Positions 1-13,400 of a DNA stretch of 64,000 nt are shown piece by piece. The notes beneath the pieces are model-generated. The model made no database searches and was not told the origin of the DNA. It was given only the letters and a program-made list of their open reading frames with translations. The DNA is from Seriola aureovittata (taxonomy: Eukaryota > Chordata > Actinopteri > Carangiformes > Carangidae). Positions within the stretch are counted from its first letter, which is position 1; each line of letters begins with the position of its first letter. The position numbers and the translations under genes are program-made. Location of the stretch: contig NC_079373.1 of the NCBI RefSeq assembly GCF_021018895.1, forward strand, positions 27,911,375-27,975,374, in the 5' to 3' direction.

Positions 1-2481
1 GGCTGTGACAGGTTATTTGTTGTTTGAGAATAACAGCGCTCCCTCGTTGCTAGCGTGTGTTCATAAGAGGCCGAGCCCCGGGGCGTCAGGGTGGGGGCGG
101 ATGAAGCCTGACGGGGCCTGCAGCCTGACGGGGCCTGCAGCTGGGAGCTGAAGGGCGGATGAAGCCTGACGGGGCCTGCAGCTGGGAGCTGAAGGGCGGA
201 CTGCAGCAGCTCCGGGCTGATCAGATAACAACAGCCAGAGAACAAAAAATCGTCTGTGCTTTGAATTCTGTCCTGCAGAGCGGAGGCAGGGTGGGACCTC
301 TTCATGGAGAGAGGATCTCTGCAGTGTCTCAGTCTGATCTGACACTTAAATGTAACAGCTGGACATTAACACAGAATCTGAATCTCATTATTCAGGACTT
401 GGTCCAGACGCTGGAGGTCCTGGTGACCAGTGTGGTGCTTCATTTCTATTTACACAGCAGTTACTGGCAAATTCCTGAGAACCTGACGCGTCTTATTAAC
501 TTCAGCTCAACTCCACACTGAACTAGTCAGTCCTTGAGAAGCAACGTGTTCGCACTGAGACTGGGAAACTGGCTTTTAAATTTTAGGCTCCACATACGTG
601 AACTAACATGTAAAATAGATGAGTGAAGAAGTTAATCCAGTGTAATGTTTGTAAATGTGTCAGCTGACTCAGGACAGTGTGAATGTGTGTGCTTCAGCTT
701 TTCTGAACTATGTCCTATATTATACCTGTTCCTTTTATGATTCTCCTACATTACACTGAACGCAGCTTACCATTTAAACACTCACACTCATGGATTATTG
801 TGTGTCGTGTTGTGGATTTTGTTTCAGGGCGTCCTTCTCTGTATAAATAAAGGTTTGAATGAACCAGTCGACTCATGTTCACGCAGCAGCAGAGCAGGAA
901 ACAAGGTGTTTACAACCTGTTTCTGACGCCACCAAGTGGCAAAAGAACTGTTACCACAGGTTAAAGGTTTCACACCTTTCAAGACCTTTTTTTATTATTA
1001 AAAAACTGATTTCAGTCATCAAGACTGAAAGACCTGCTGAAAACACCAGGCTTTCACCACATTCAGATTTGAACAGAAGGTGGATGGAATGTAACACCTG
1101 CTTCCTGGTCATACGGGTGAAGGTGTCAACAAGAACCAGTAGAGATGATAAAGTTTACAATTATAACATTTCCATCATATTGTTTCAGTTGTGTCCAGTA
1201 ATAAAGTCCTTAATGATTTAAACATGCTCTGGATGAGCAGTCAGAGACAGATGGATGAATAAGTGGCTGGATTCATTAAGAATAAGTAACTTAAGATAGA
1301 AGTAAAGTTTACATGAGGTTCAGACCTGCTGCAGCCACAGTCCACAGGCCAGCACATCGCTCACATTTCCCAGAGTTCATTGCCCCTGAAATGTTGGATT
1401 ACTCTGCAGCCCCCCCCCCCCCCCCGTCACTCTGCTGCCTTTGTCTGGGACCGCTGGGGGTCGAGCCTCGGGCGGGATGTGTGGGGGTAGAGAGACAGGG
1501 AGAGCATGTGTGGGAGGGTGGGGCAAGCACGAGGCAGGCAACCCCCCGAGCCATGACCCCCTCCCCTCCCACCACCTCCCCGATCCCCATCCAACCCTCA
1601 GCCCCGAGCTCATTTCTGCAGAGCTGAAATCTATGGCTGCCCTCAGGGGGGTGGGGGTGGGGGGGGTCCCACACCCACAAGGACCTCCAGGCAGACACTG
1701 ACCCCCTTCACTCAGCTTTGGTCACATTCACTGCCTGGATTAGAGACGAGTGTGTGTGTGTGTGTGTGTGTTTCTCTATATTCATGGGGTCCACAGAGCC
1801 TGGGATTCATTTTTGGAAACACGGCATCATGGGAAATCAGTGCAGCAGATAACTGTAATAATCTTTCAAATGTGTTTTTCCCTCCGAGGCCTTTGATTTG
1901 AAAAATCCCATTAGCCACTTGATATCACAAAAGGCCATTTTCCAAGATGGCCGCCATTTCCAGCACAGGAAACAGACCAGAGTTTTAATCACTGGACAAA
2001 TTTCAATGATTTTACAACTGAATCCTGTTTTTGACTTCGAGGACGTCAGATTCACAATTAAATATTATTCTAAATAATTTTTTTAATAATCTTATTTATT
2101 ATCTATTTATTTATTAATAATTATTATCTATTATTTCATATAATGATTATGTCCCTCCGTGTGACTGTTCTAATTCAGCAGGACTTTTAATTTGTAAAAG
2201 GTTTGATGTGACACCTGAATCGTTCATAAGAGAAAAACTGTGGGTGAATTTATTGCAGAAAAATTATATTTTCTTGCTAGAAATGTCAGCCATCTTGGAA
2301 ATGGCGGCCATCTTGAATTTCTGAGTGGCTAACATGTTTTATTAATAATACTGTGTCTACATTTGAAAGATTTCTCCAGTCCTCTGCGGAGCTACATCAG
2401 CTGCCTCCTGATTGGTCGTCTGTCCCGGTCGACTCGTCACTGGCTTTAAACGACGGCGTGATGGCGTTCCTGACGTCTTAC
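1..2481. other. Presumed terminal TAF4 intron, no exon found
   Basis: No coding exon is recognisable on either strand. The stretch holds a near-identical tandem duplication of about 55 bp (98-200), a C16 run (1410-1425) in a CT-rich patch, a short (TG)n at 1751-1770, and an inverted-repeat element (1851-2345). The last TAF4 exon was sought on the minus strand and not seen. Confidence 0.6.
1851..2345. repeat. Inverted-repeat element with GGCGGCCATCTTG arms
   Basis: The segment 2285-2370 reads CATCTTGGAAATGGCGGCC..GTGGCTAAC..ACATTTGAAAGATT. Its reverse complement recurs at 1851-1960 with the same order of motifs (TTCAAATGT, TAGCCACTT, AAGATGGCCGCCATTTCC). The arms are about 100 bp and enclose an AT-rich centre. 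A diverged copy of the right half is at 25100-25222. Confidence 0.5.
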
Positions 2482-3110
2482 CTCTGTGCCGGCCGCAGCT
2501 CCTCCCGGTGAGTCCAGCTTGCGTTTCTTGCGCGGCCCGATGGCGGCGAGGGCCGTGAGGTTGGCGTCTCGTTGTCTCATCTGAGCCAACTCCTGCTGCT
2601 GCATCTGTGGAGGGAAAACAAACACGATGTCACGCGTCGATGTTTGTTTTGGCTCTGTGTGGCCGTCCAGGTGGAAACAGACCTCAGGTGAAGACGACGA
2701 CACGAAGCAGACATTTATACTTCAGACTCGTTTCCCTCCTCTGTCAAACAGCTGATCCACTGCTGGTCTCTGGGACCATGAGGGACTGTCTCCTCACAGT
2801 GGGACAGACAGTCCTGAACTACACTGACCTTTGACCCCGTCTGCTGAGGTCACCGGCCTACAGCCTCTTCTGGTCTACCTTTGTCCACATCTGAACCCAG
2901 ACACTGACGACTACTCAGAGGTCCTGAGTGACCTCTTCAGACCGGTCCAGACCGCCCTGACATGCCTCCACTTGGCTGCCCCCCTCCCTCCAGCCCTCGG
3001 GCCTTCCCAGAGAGACTTATGGGTAATGACCCCTGACCTCTGCAGAGACCTCAGGCAGACCCTGAGGTCCCTGCAGAGACTCGAGCGTCTGGCTACAGCC
3101 TGAGGGTGAG

Positions 3111-3168
<58 letters not shown>

Positions 3169-4015
3169 CAGTCAGTTGGAGGCTGGATAACATGAACACA
3201 GTGAAATGGGACGCTCCCCACAGGTTGACAAAAGAACATAAAGAAATAAAACAACGAACAAACGTAATGAGCTACAACAGGAAACCTCCACCTTCTCTCC
3301 GTCTGTCGTTGGTGTGGTGCACAGACAGACATATTGACCACAGTATCAGTGATCAGGATGACAGGCCTTGGATCAATAATAATGTATATATACACACACA
3401 CATTCCAGACTCAACAACACAAGCCTTCACATGAAGACAACACTGACACACAGAGGGGTCGTACCTCCTTGGCCTTCTGCTTCAGGCGAGCCTGCTCTGG
3501 ATCTTCTTGTCTGGCGCGACTCTGGAAGTCAAACACAGACACAGGGGTCAGACCTCTGCTTCTATCAGATGACCTTTGACCTCTCTGTGCTGATGCGTAA
3601 ACATGAAGGGCGCTGAGTTGTGAGGAGTTTTTATTTTCCCGCTGACTCTGACTGACAATCACTTACTAATATAATATAATATAATATAATATAATATAAT
3701 ATAATATAATATAATATAATATAATAAACTTTAACGTAAAAAATATTAATTGGTTTTTAGAGATTCATATGTTTTATAATATTAATTCTGTGTGTCCATG
3801 TTCTACATATAAAAATTTATTTGACCTTTTTTTTTCTTTTATTTCTTGGTATTTCAGAGTAAAATAATGAGACTTTAACAGAATAATAATGATGTCATCG
3901 AGCTGAATCTATTGATGGTTTTAATTTGGATGTAATGAGTCAATATTCTTCAGTATAATAATCACCTCCTCAGTGACATCTCTGTCAAACGTCAAGGTAA
4001 TTAGCCCAGTGAGAG

Positions 4016-4067
<52 letters not shown>

Positions 4068-4449
4068 TGAGTGTGTGTGTGTGTGTGTAATGATGTCTTT
4101 AGAAGATCATTTCTGTAATTATCTGTGCTTCCATGTGTTGCCCGTGGGAGGACAGGAAAATACACACACACCTAATAGGACATCATTAAGCAGGTTTTAA
4201 CAGCCATGAAGAAGAAAGAAAGTGGCTGAGATCAAATCAAATCATTAATTGATCAGTGTATTGACAGAAAATTAATCTGCAACTATTTTAATAATAGTTT
4301 AATATTTTCTATCACAGTAAATTGACTGTTTTCAGTTCTGTTGGTCGACAAAATGTGATGTGAAGATGTCACCTTGGACTCTAGGACGGACAGAAGAAGA
4401 AGGAACAACACACCTGTACACTGTGTGACTATACAGGTATCAGATTGAG

Positions 4450-4514
<65 letters not shown>

Positions 4515-4829
4515 GTACCTTGGCAGCCTTCAGCAGCATCTCTCTCTCCTGCTCGTCTTTCCTCTGTTTCTCCATTCGCTCCAGCTGCTCGAAGAAACGA
4601 AGCTGAGAGCGAACGTCTGACGTCGGTTCGTGATGCTCTTCATCCTGACGGAGGAAGACGAAGAGGATGGTGACTGTCTATCTAATTTGCCAACTGAAAA
4701 CACCTGGATTTCATCTGTATTTACTGTCACATGATCACTCAGAGAGGAAGTCAGGAGATCCTTCATGCTCTTCTAGCTAAATGTTTGTCACCAGGTGTTT
4801 GTCCTGCAGAACTCCGACTGCGTGAAGGA

Positions 4830-4875
<46 letters not shown>

Positions 4876-7400
4876 TTTGTGTGTGTGTGTGTTCTCACCT
4901 TCCCTCCGTCTGCACGATGCTGAGCAACGGCTGAAACCTTCTCCAGCAGGGAGCGCAGTCTGGACTGAGTCGCGTGGGAGATGAAGTTGACGACCTCCAG
5001 AGGAACCTCGGTCACCCCCAGCTTCTTAGCTGAGGACGAGAGTCTGTATCAGCTCCTCTGAGATACATACATGAGATATAGATCTATAGATCTATAGATC
5101 TATATGAGTTATATTCATGTGTTTGTTTGTTCACGAAGCCCTTCCTGGATTTCACGACACAGCTCTTTGAAAATGAATCTGTTGGTTCCTCTTGGTGGTT
5201 TTAGATTCTTCATCTCTGACCTTTTAAGTTTTAATGGATTCTTATCACATTATTTATTAAATTGTATTAATGTTTGTTTTAACTGATGTTCTTTTTTAGC
5301 TGGTGTTTTGATCTGCTGCACATCATTGTAAAGGAGAGTTTAAATAAAGACATAAACTCCATGTTGAACACCAACCAGACGTCTGCTGTGGAGTGACGGT
5401 CTGACTGACTTATGAACGGAAACAGGAAATAAGTTTGAGGTCAGACGAGTCCTTCTCTCCTTCACTGACGAGTTTCTTCTTTATTTGATTATTAAAGTTA
5501 GATTTTAATTCTGAGGACTGACACAGAAACATTTCTACCCCAGAAATAATTAGACGCATTTCTGTCTTAGTTCTGGATGTTTCCTCCTCAGCTCCTCTGG
5601 CGCTACTTTTGTCCTTGGACTAATTCCAGACTCAAACTGTGGGAGGATGTGTCGTCCTCCGGTCAGCTGAGGATCACACACAGTGAACTGTGGCGCTGGT
5701 GAAGAACTGACGAGAAGAAACAGAACAAACCTGAAGGTGAGAAATAAACCAGGTGATCCAAACTAAAATACGACCGTTTCCATGACGATCAGACTGAGGC
5801 GGCTGCTCGTCACATCACTGTGACCTGGATCCTTTAAGTGACCACGCCTCCTGGTCCTGTGTTCGGCCTGAGGAGTCTCACCTGTCTCACCCTTAAGTTC
5901 CTCCCTCAGCTGAGGAGAAATGAAACCTTTGGAGTCAGACTGAAGTAGAAAACTTCAGGTGTTTTGTTCGACCGGCCCCTGATCATTAATATTAACAACC
6001 TGTTCCCTACAGTATGTCAAGCTGCTCGTCCCGCTGTCACGGCAGCAGACTGAAACTGAGGCTAAACATGGAAGCAGAGGAGACGAGGGAATATCATCCA
6101 GCAGGTGAAGTTACACCGTCACCTGCTGCTGCTGCGCTCAGACAGGTAAAACCTCATGGCGGTGAAACTAGAGAAAAGTCTTCGTACGACTCAGCCAACA
6201 GAACATCAGCTCCATCAGCTCTAGCTACATGTCTGAACTCAGACAGACCGGCTCCTCTTGGTGAACGACACAGAATCTCTCAGATTCTGGTTCTGAGGTG
6301 GATTCTGTCTCCTGGTTTTTCCTCTCCAGACCATCAGACTCAAACCCTCTTACGCAGGTGACTGTACCTGTGTCCAGGATGCGGCGGTGCAGCAGCCCGG
6401 TGGGCAGGAAGGACTCGTCTTTACAGGAGCGGATCTTTGTGCCCACTAGCTCCGAGCTGGTTGCTAGGATACGGGCGTTCTCCTCGTTAAGGTTGACGCC
6501 GGCCATGGACGCCACGTCGTTGATGTCATCGTCATCTCTGAGGACAGAGAGGTGAGGACACAGAGAGGAGGGATTATTTTCTGTTATTCCACCAGGTGAG
6601 TCTTTAAGGACAGATTATATCTTTATATATTATTATTGATGAGGTTAACTGAAGTTGAGAAGAAGCTGTTTTTCTGGGGGGGGGGCTCAGACAGTTTTTG
6701 TGTTTCTTTTTATTCCTTTTATATTCAGTGTGTGACAGACTCTCTGACCCCCCCCCCAGTGAAACAGTGGCAGCAGCAGCTCAGCTTCAGTGAGGAGACA
6801 CTGTGGAGCGCTGCTGCCCCCTGTGGCTGATCTGTGAACTGCACCAACTACACCCCCCCAACCCTGTAGATGTTCTTCCTCATCACTGTGATTCAGTGTG
6901 TTTGAATCTGGACTGAGTCACAGCCTCGTGTCAGAGTTTTTAAAAACAGTTTTCCTATAGATATGAATAACTGTTCCATTATGAATAATTCACCTCAAAC
7001 ACCTTAAGTTAAGATTTTCCTTAAAGTGTCAGTTAAGGTTTCCTTAAAATAAACACTTAAGTATTTAAGGTTTTCTCCTGATCTTAGCCTTACTCTTAAA
7101 GAATCACTTCCTCAGTTAAACTGATGAACAAAACACCTTAGTGATGAAAAAACTAAAGGTATCTCTGACTCTGTCTTAAATGCAACATGTCTGAGTTCAT
7201 GCTGCTAAATTTATAAAAACTGTTTATTTGCACAGACGTTAGTGTAAAATATTACACAGTATAAAAGAAACTATATGTGCAGGAGAGGAAGGAAGCCCAG
7301 AGGGTTCATACAGACATTCAAACATAAAGCAATGCAACATGAAGGAGACAAAAAAAGAAAGATATAAATAAATTATAAATATATCTAAAACATATCTAAA

Positions 7401-7451
<51 letters not shown>

Positions 7452-10400
7452 TAGATCCATATTAAAGAGAATGAAAACATCCCAGAGATGATGATGATCT
7501 TCAGTGACCTGAACGAAGAACTTTACGCTGTAAATATAAACTCTTGAACAGAGTCTGTGCAGCGGAGGAGAAGTGAAACTTTAGGTGTGATATTTAAGAA
7601 AAAAACTTCAGGTGTTTAGTGCGACCTGTCCCTGAGTCGTCTTTACCTCATGTTGAAAACATCAGGTAGATTTCCCTGTGACGTTTTGTTGAATGAAAAC
7701 CTCCCTCTCACCTGAATGTCCCGCCCCCTGGGTCACTCAGCTTCTTCTGATTGGCTTGAGCGGACAGGTTGACGAGACTTTTGCCGATGATGGTCGTGGG
7801 TCCTCTGACGAGCGCACCTGAGGAAAGCAGAACAGGATCAGCTCCAGATCTACAGTGACGACAGCTGATCTAAAGGTCACATGATCTCTGCTGTGACGGA
7901 GAGTCGCCGCCCTCCAGTGGTTCAGAGCGGAGCTGCGGCTGGACTCACCTTGAGGTCTGAGGTTCTGACTGATGACGACAGGTGTACGGGTCTGAACGGT
8001 CTGGACTCCTGGTCTGCCCACGGCCTGGAGGAGACAGAGATGTTAACTCAGAGACTGGAGCTGGTTCTGGTTCTGGATCTAGTTCTAGTTCTGGATCTAG
8101 ATAAAGTTCTGGTTCTGGATCTATTTCTGGTTTGGATCTGTATCTGGTTCTGGATCCACTGCGTGTTTCAGATTCAACAAACTGGTTCCCAGTTTAAAGA
8201 TCAACTCAAAACGTCCTGAAATCTGCTCTTTGCTGACCTCCAGTGGTTTAATGTCTCACCTGGCTGCAGTGATGTAACTGTGACATCACTGATGGGTGTG
8301 GCTACAGGTGAACCTCTCACACACACACACCTGAACCTCTCACACACACACCTGAACCCCTCACACACACACCTGAGCCTCTCACACACACACACACACA
8401 CCTGAACCTCTCACACACACACACACACACCTGAACCCCTCACACACACCTGAACCTCTCACACACACCTGAACCTCTCACACACACACCTGAACCCCTC
8501 ACACACACCTGAACCTCTCACACACACACCTGAACCTCTCACACACACACCTGAACCTCTCACACACACACCTGAGCCTCTCACACACACACACACACAC
8601 ACACACACCTGAACCTCTCACACACACACACACACACCTGAACCCCTCACACACACCTGAACCTCTCACACACACACCTGAACCCCTCACACACACACCT
8701 GAGCCTCTCACACACACACACACACACACACACCTGAACCTCTCACACACACACACACACACCTGAACCCCTCACACACACCTGAACCTCTCACACACAC
8801 ACACACACCTGAACCTCTCACACACACACAAAGCTCTCTCACACACACCTGAACCCTCACACACCTGAACTTCTCACACACCTGAACCTCTTACGCACAC
8901 CTGAACCCCTCACACACACACAAAGCTCTCTCACACACACACCTGAACCCCTCACACACACCTGAACCTCTCACACACACACACACCTGAACCCCTCACA
9001 CACACCTGAACCTCTCACACACACACACCTGAACCCCTCACACACACACCTGAACCCCTCACACACACATGAACCCCTCACACACACCTGAACCCCTCAC
9101 GCACACCTGAACCCCTCACGCACACCTGAACCCCTCACGCACACCTGAAGCTCTCACACACACCTGAAGCTCTCTCACACACCTGAAGCTCTCTCACACA
9201 CACACCTGAACCTCTCACACGTCTGAACCTCTCACACACACCTGAACTCCTCACGCACACCTGAACCTCACACACCTGAACCCCTCACACACACACCTGA
9301 ACCCCTCACACACACACCTGAGCCTCTCACACACACACACACACACACCTGAACCTCTCACACACACACACACACACCTGAACCCCTCACACACACTTGA
9401 ACCTCTCACACACACCTGAACCTCTCACACACACACCTGAACCCCTCACACACACCTGAACCTCTCACACACACCTGAACCTCTCACACACACACCTGAA
9501 CCCCTCACACACACACCTGAGCCTCTCACACACACACACACACACACACACCTGAACCTCTCACACACACACACACACACCTGAACCCCTCACACACACC
9601 TGAACCTCTCTCACACACACACCTGAACCCCTCACACACACACCTGAGCCTCTCACACACACACACACACACACACACCTGAACCTCTCACACACACACA
9701 CACACACCTGAACCCCTCACACACACCTGAACCTCTCACACACACACACACACCTGAACCTCTCACACACACACAAAGCTCTCTCACACACACCTGAACC
9801 CCTCACACACCTGAACTCTCACACACACTGAACCTCTCACGCACACCTGAACCCCTCACACACACACACAAAGCTCTCTCACACACACACACCTGAACCC
9901 CTCACACACACCTGAACCTCTCACACACACACACACACCTGAACCCCTCACACACACCTGAACCTCTCACACACACCTGAACCCCTCACACACACACCTG
10001 AACCCCTCACACACACATGAACCCCTCACACACACCTGAACCCCTCACGCACACCTGAACCCCTCACGCACACCTGAACCCCTCACGCACACCTGAAGCT
10101 CTCACACACACCTGAAGCTCTCTCACACACCTGAAGCTCTCTCACACACACACCTGAACCTCTCACACGTCTGAACCTCTCACACACACCTGAACTCCTC
10201 ACGCACACCTGAACCTCACACACCTGAAGCTCTCTCACACACACACCTGAAGCTCTCTCACACACACACCTGAAGCTCTCTCACACACACCTGAGCCTCT
10301 CACACACACACCTGAACCTCTCTCACACACACACACCTGAACCCCTCACACACACTTGAACCTCTCACACACCTGAACCTCTCACACACACCTGAAACTC

Positions 10401-13400
10401 TCTTACACACCTGAAGCTCTCTCAAACACCTGAAGCTCTCTTACACACCTGAACCTCTCTCACACACCTGAAGCTCTCTCACACACACCTGAACCTCTCA
10501 CACACACCTGAAGCTCTCTCACACACACCTGAACCCCTCACACACACCTGAAGCTCTCTCACACACCTGAACCTCTCTCACACACACCTGAACCTCTCAC
10601 ACACACCTGAACCTCTCACACACACCTGAAGCTCTCACACACACCTGAAGCTCTCACACACACCTGAACCTCTCACACACACCTGAACCTCTCACACACA
10701 CCTGAAGCTCACACACACCTGAACCTCTCACACACACCTGAACCTCTCTCACACACACGAAGCTCTCACACACACCTGAACCTCTCACACACACCTGAAC
10801 CTCTCACACACACCTGAAGCTCTCACACACACCTGAACCTCTCTCACACACACCTGAACCCCTCACACACACCTGAAGCTCTCTCACACACCTGAACCTC
10901 TCACACACACACCTGAACCTCTCTCACACACACACCTGAAGCTCTCTCTCACACACACCTGAAGCTCTCTCACACACACAACTGAACCTCTCTCACACAC
11001 CTGAACCTCTCACACACACCTGAAACTCTCTTACACACCTGAACCTCTCACACACACCTGAAACTCTCTTACACACCTGAACCTCTCACACACACACGAA
11101 GCTCTCTCACACACACCTGAACCCCTCACACACACCTGAACCCCTCCCACACACCTGAACCCCTCACACACACCTGAACCTCTCACACACACCTGAAGCT
11201 CTCTCACACACCTGAACCTCTCTCACACACCTGAACCCCTCACACACACCTGAAGCTCTCTCACACACACCTGAAGCTCTCACACACACACCTGAACCCC
11301 TCACACACACCTGAAGCTCTCTCACACACCTGAAGCTCTCTCACACACACGAAGCTCTCTCACACACACCTGAACCCCTCACACACACCTGAACCCCTCC
11401 CACACACCTGAACCCCTCACACACACCTGAACCTCTCACACACACCTGAACCCCTCACACACACCTGAACCTCTCTCATACACCTGAACCCCTCACACAC
11501 ACCTGAACTCTCACACACACTGAACCTCTCACACACACTGAACCTCTCTCACACACACGAAGCTCTCACACACACCTGAACCTCTCACACACACCTGAAC
11601 CTCTCACACACACCTGAAGCTCTCACACACACCTGAAGCTCTCTCACACACACACCTGAACCCCTCACACACACCTGAAGCTCTCTCACACACCTGAACC
11701 TCTCACACACACACCTGAACCTCTCTCACACACACACCTGAAGCTCTCTCTCACACACACACTGAAGCTCTCTCACACACACAACTGAACCTCTCTCACA
11801 CACCTGAACCTCTCACACACACCTGAAACTCTCTTACACACACCTGAACCTCTCACACACACCTGAACCTCTCTCACACACACCTGAACCTCTCACACAC
11901 ACACACACGAAGCTCTCTCACACACACCTGAACCCCTCACACACACCTGAACCCCTCACACACACCTGAACCCCTCACACACACACCTGAACCTCTCACA
12001 CACACCTGAAGCTCTCTCACACACCTGAACCTCTCTCACACACCTGAACCCCTCACACACACCTGAAGCTCTCTCACACACACCTGAAGCTCTCACACAC
12101 ACACCTGAACCCCTCTCACACACCTGAAACTCTCTTACACACCTGAACCTCTCACACACACACGAAGCTCTCTCACACACACCTGAACCCCTCACACACA
12201 CCTGAACCCCTCCCACACACCTGAACCCCTCACACACACCTGAACCTCTCACACACACCTGAACCCCTCACACACACCTGAACCTCTCTCATACACCTGA
12301 ACCCCTCACACACACCTGAACCCCTCCCACACGAACCCCTTCATCGTACCAGAGCCGTTGTGGTCGTGAGCGGCGTGTTCAGTCTGACGGTGCCGGTGGC
12401 CGGACTGATGGGCAGCCGCGGTCTGATGGCGGTGGTGGTGACGGAGCCGGGGGCGGCAGGGGGGGGCGCAGAGGTGCTGGGGGTGGCCGTCATCAGAGAC
12501 TGCTGGCTGTTGAGCAGAGACTGACGCAGGGCGGGGAGGCTTTTCTGTGGAGAGACGACAGGTCAGGTGATAAGTGACGACTCGTCACTGGAAACACGAA
12601 GAGAAGTTACGACTATGTAATGACATCATAATAACGTTTAATGATGGAATAACCTGTTAAATATTTAAAGAATAAAATGATTTTTCTGCTGTATTTCTGT
12701 TGACCACAAATATCAAAGACGCCTCAAAGAACAGATTTAATCTGAAGGAATAGATGGAAAAGATATATTATATATTATATATTATATATTATATATTTCC
12801 AGCTCTACACTGTGTTAATGTGCTTCAGTCATTTGATGAATTAAAGCAACTGTATGACTGATACAGACTCAGCTCTGGAGAGACCCTCAACTACAACTGT
12901 TGAAAAGAGTTTTGAATCTATAACTACAGTCAGAATATAAGAAATATATAAGAAATATAAGAAATATATAAGAAATATATAATATATGAAATAAAATATA
13001 TAAGAAGTAAGAAATATATAAGAAATATATAATATATTAAATAAAATATATAAGAAATAAGAAATATAAGTAATATATAAGAAATATAATATATAAGAAA
13101 TATAAGAAATATGTGAAATATATAAGATATAGAGTATATAAGAAAAATAAGAAATATAATATTTAAGAAATAAGAAATATATAAGAAATATAATATATGA
13201 GAAATATAAGGAATAAATACATAAGAAATATAATATTTAAGAAATATGTGAAATATATAAGAAATATAAAATATAATAAATATATAATATATGAAATATA
13301 ATATATAAGAAATATGAAATATAATATATAAGAAATATGATATATAATAAATATATAAGAAATAATAAATATAATAAATATATAATAAACTAGAAAATTC

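Noticed and set aside
8305..12340. CRISPR-like spaced repeats
   Set aside because: No unique spacers, unit lengths vary, and the DNA is vertebrate; this is a minisatellite.
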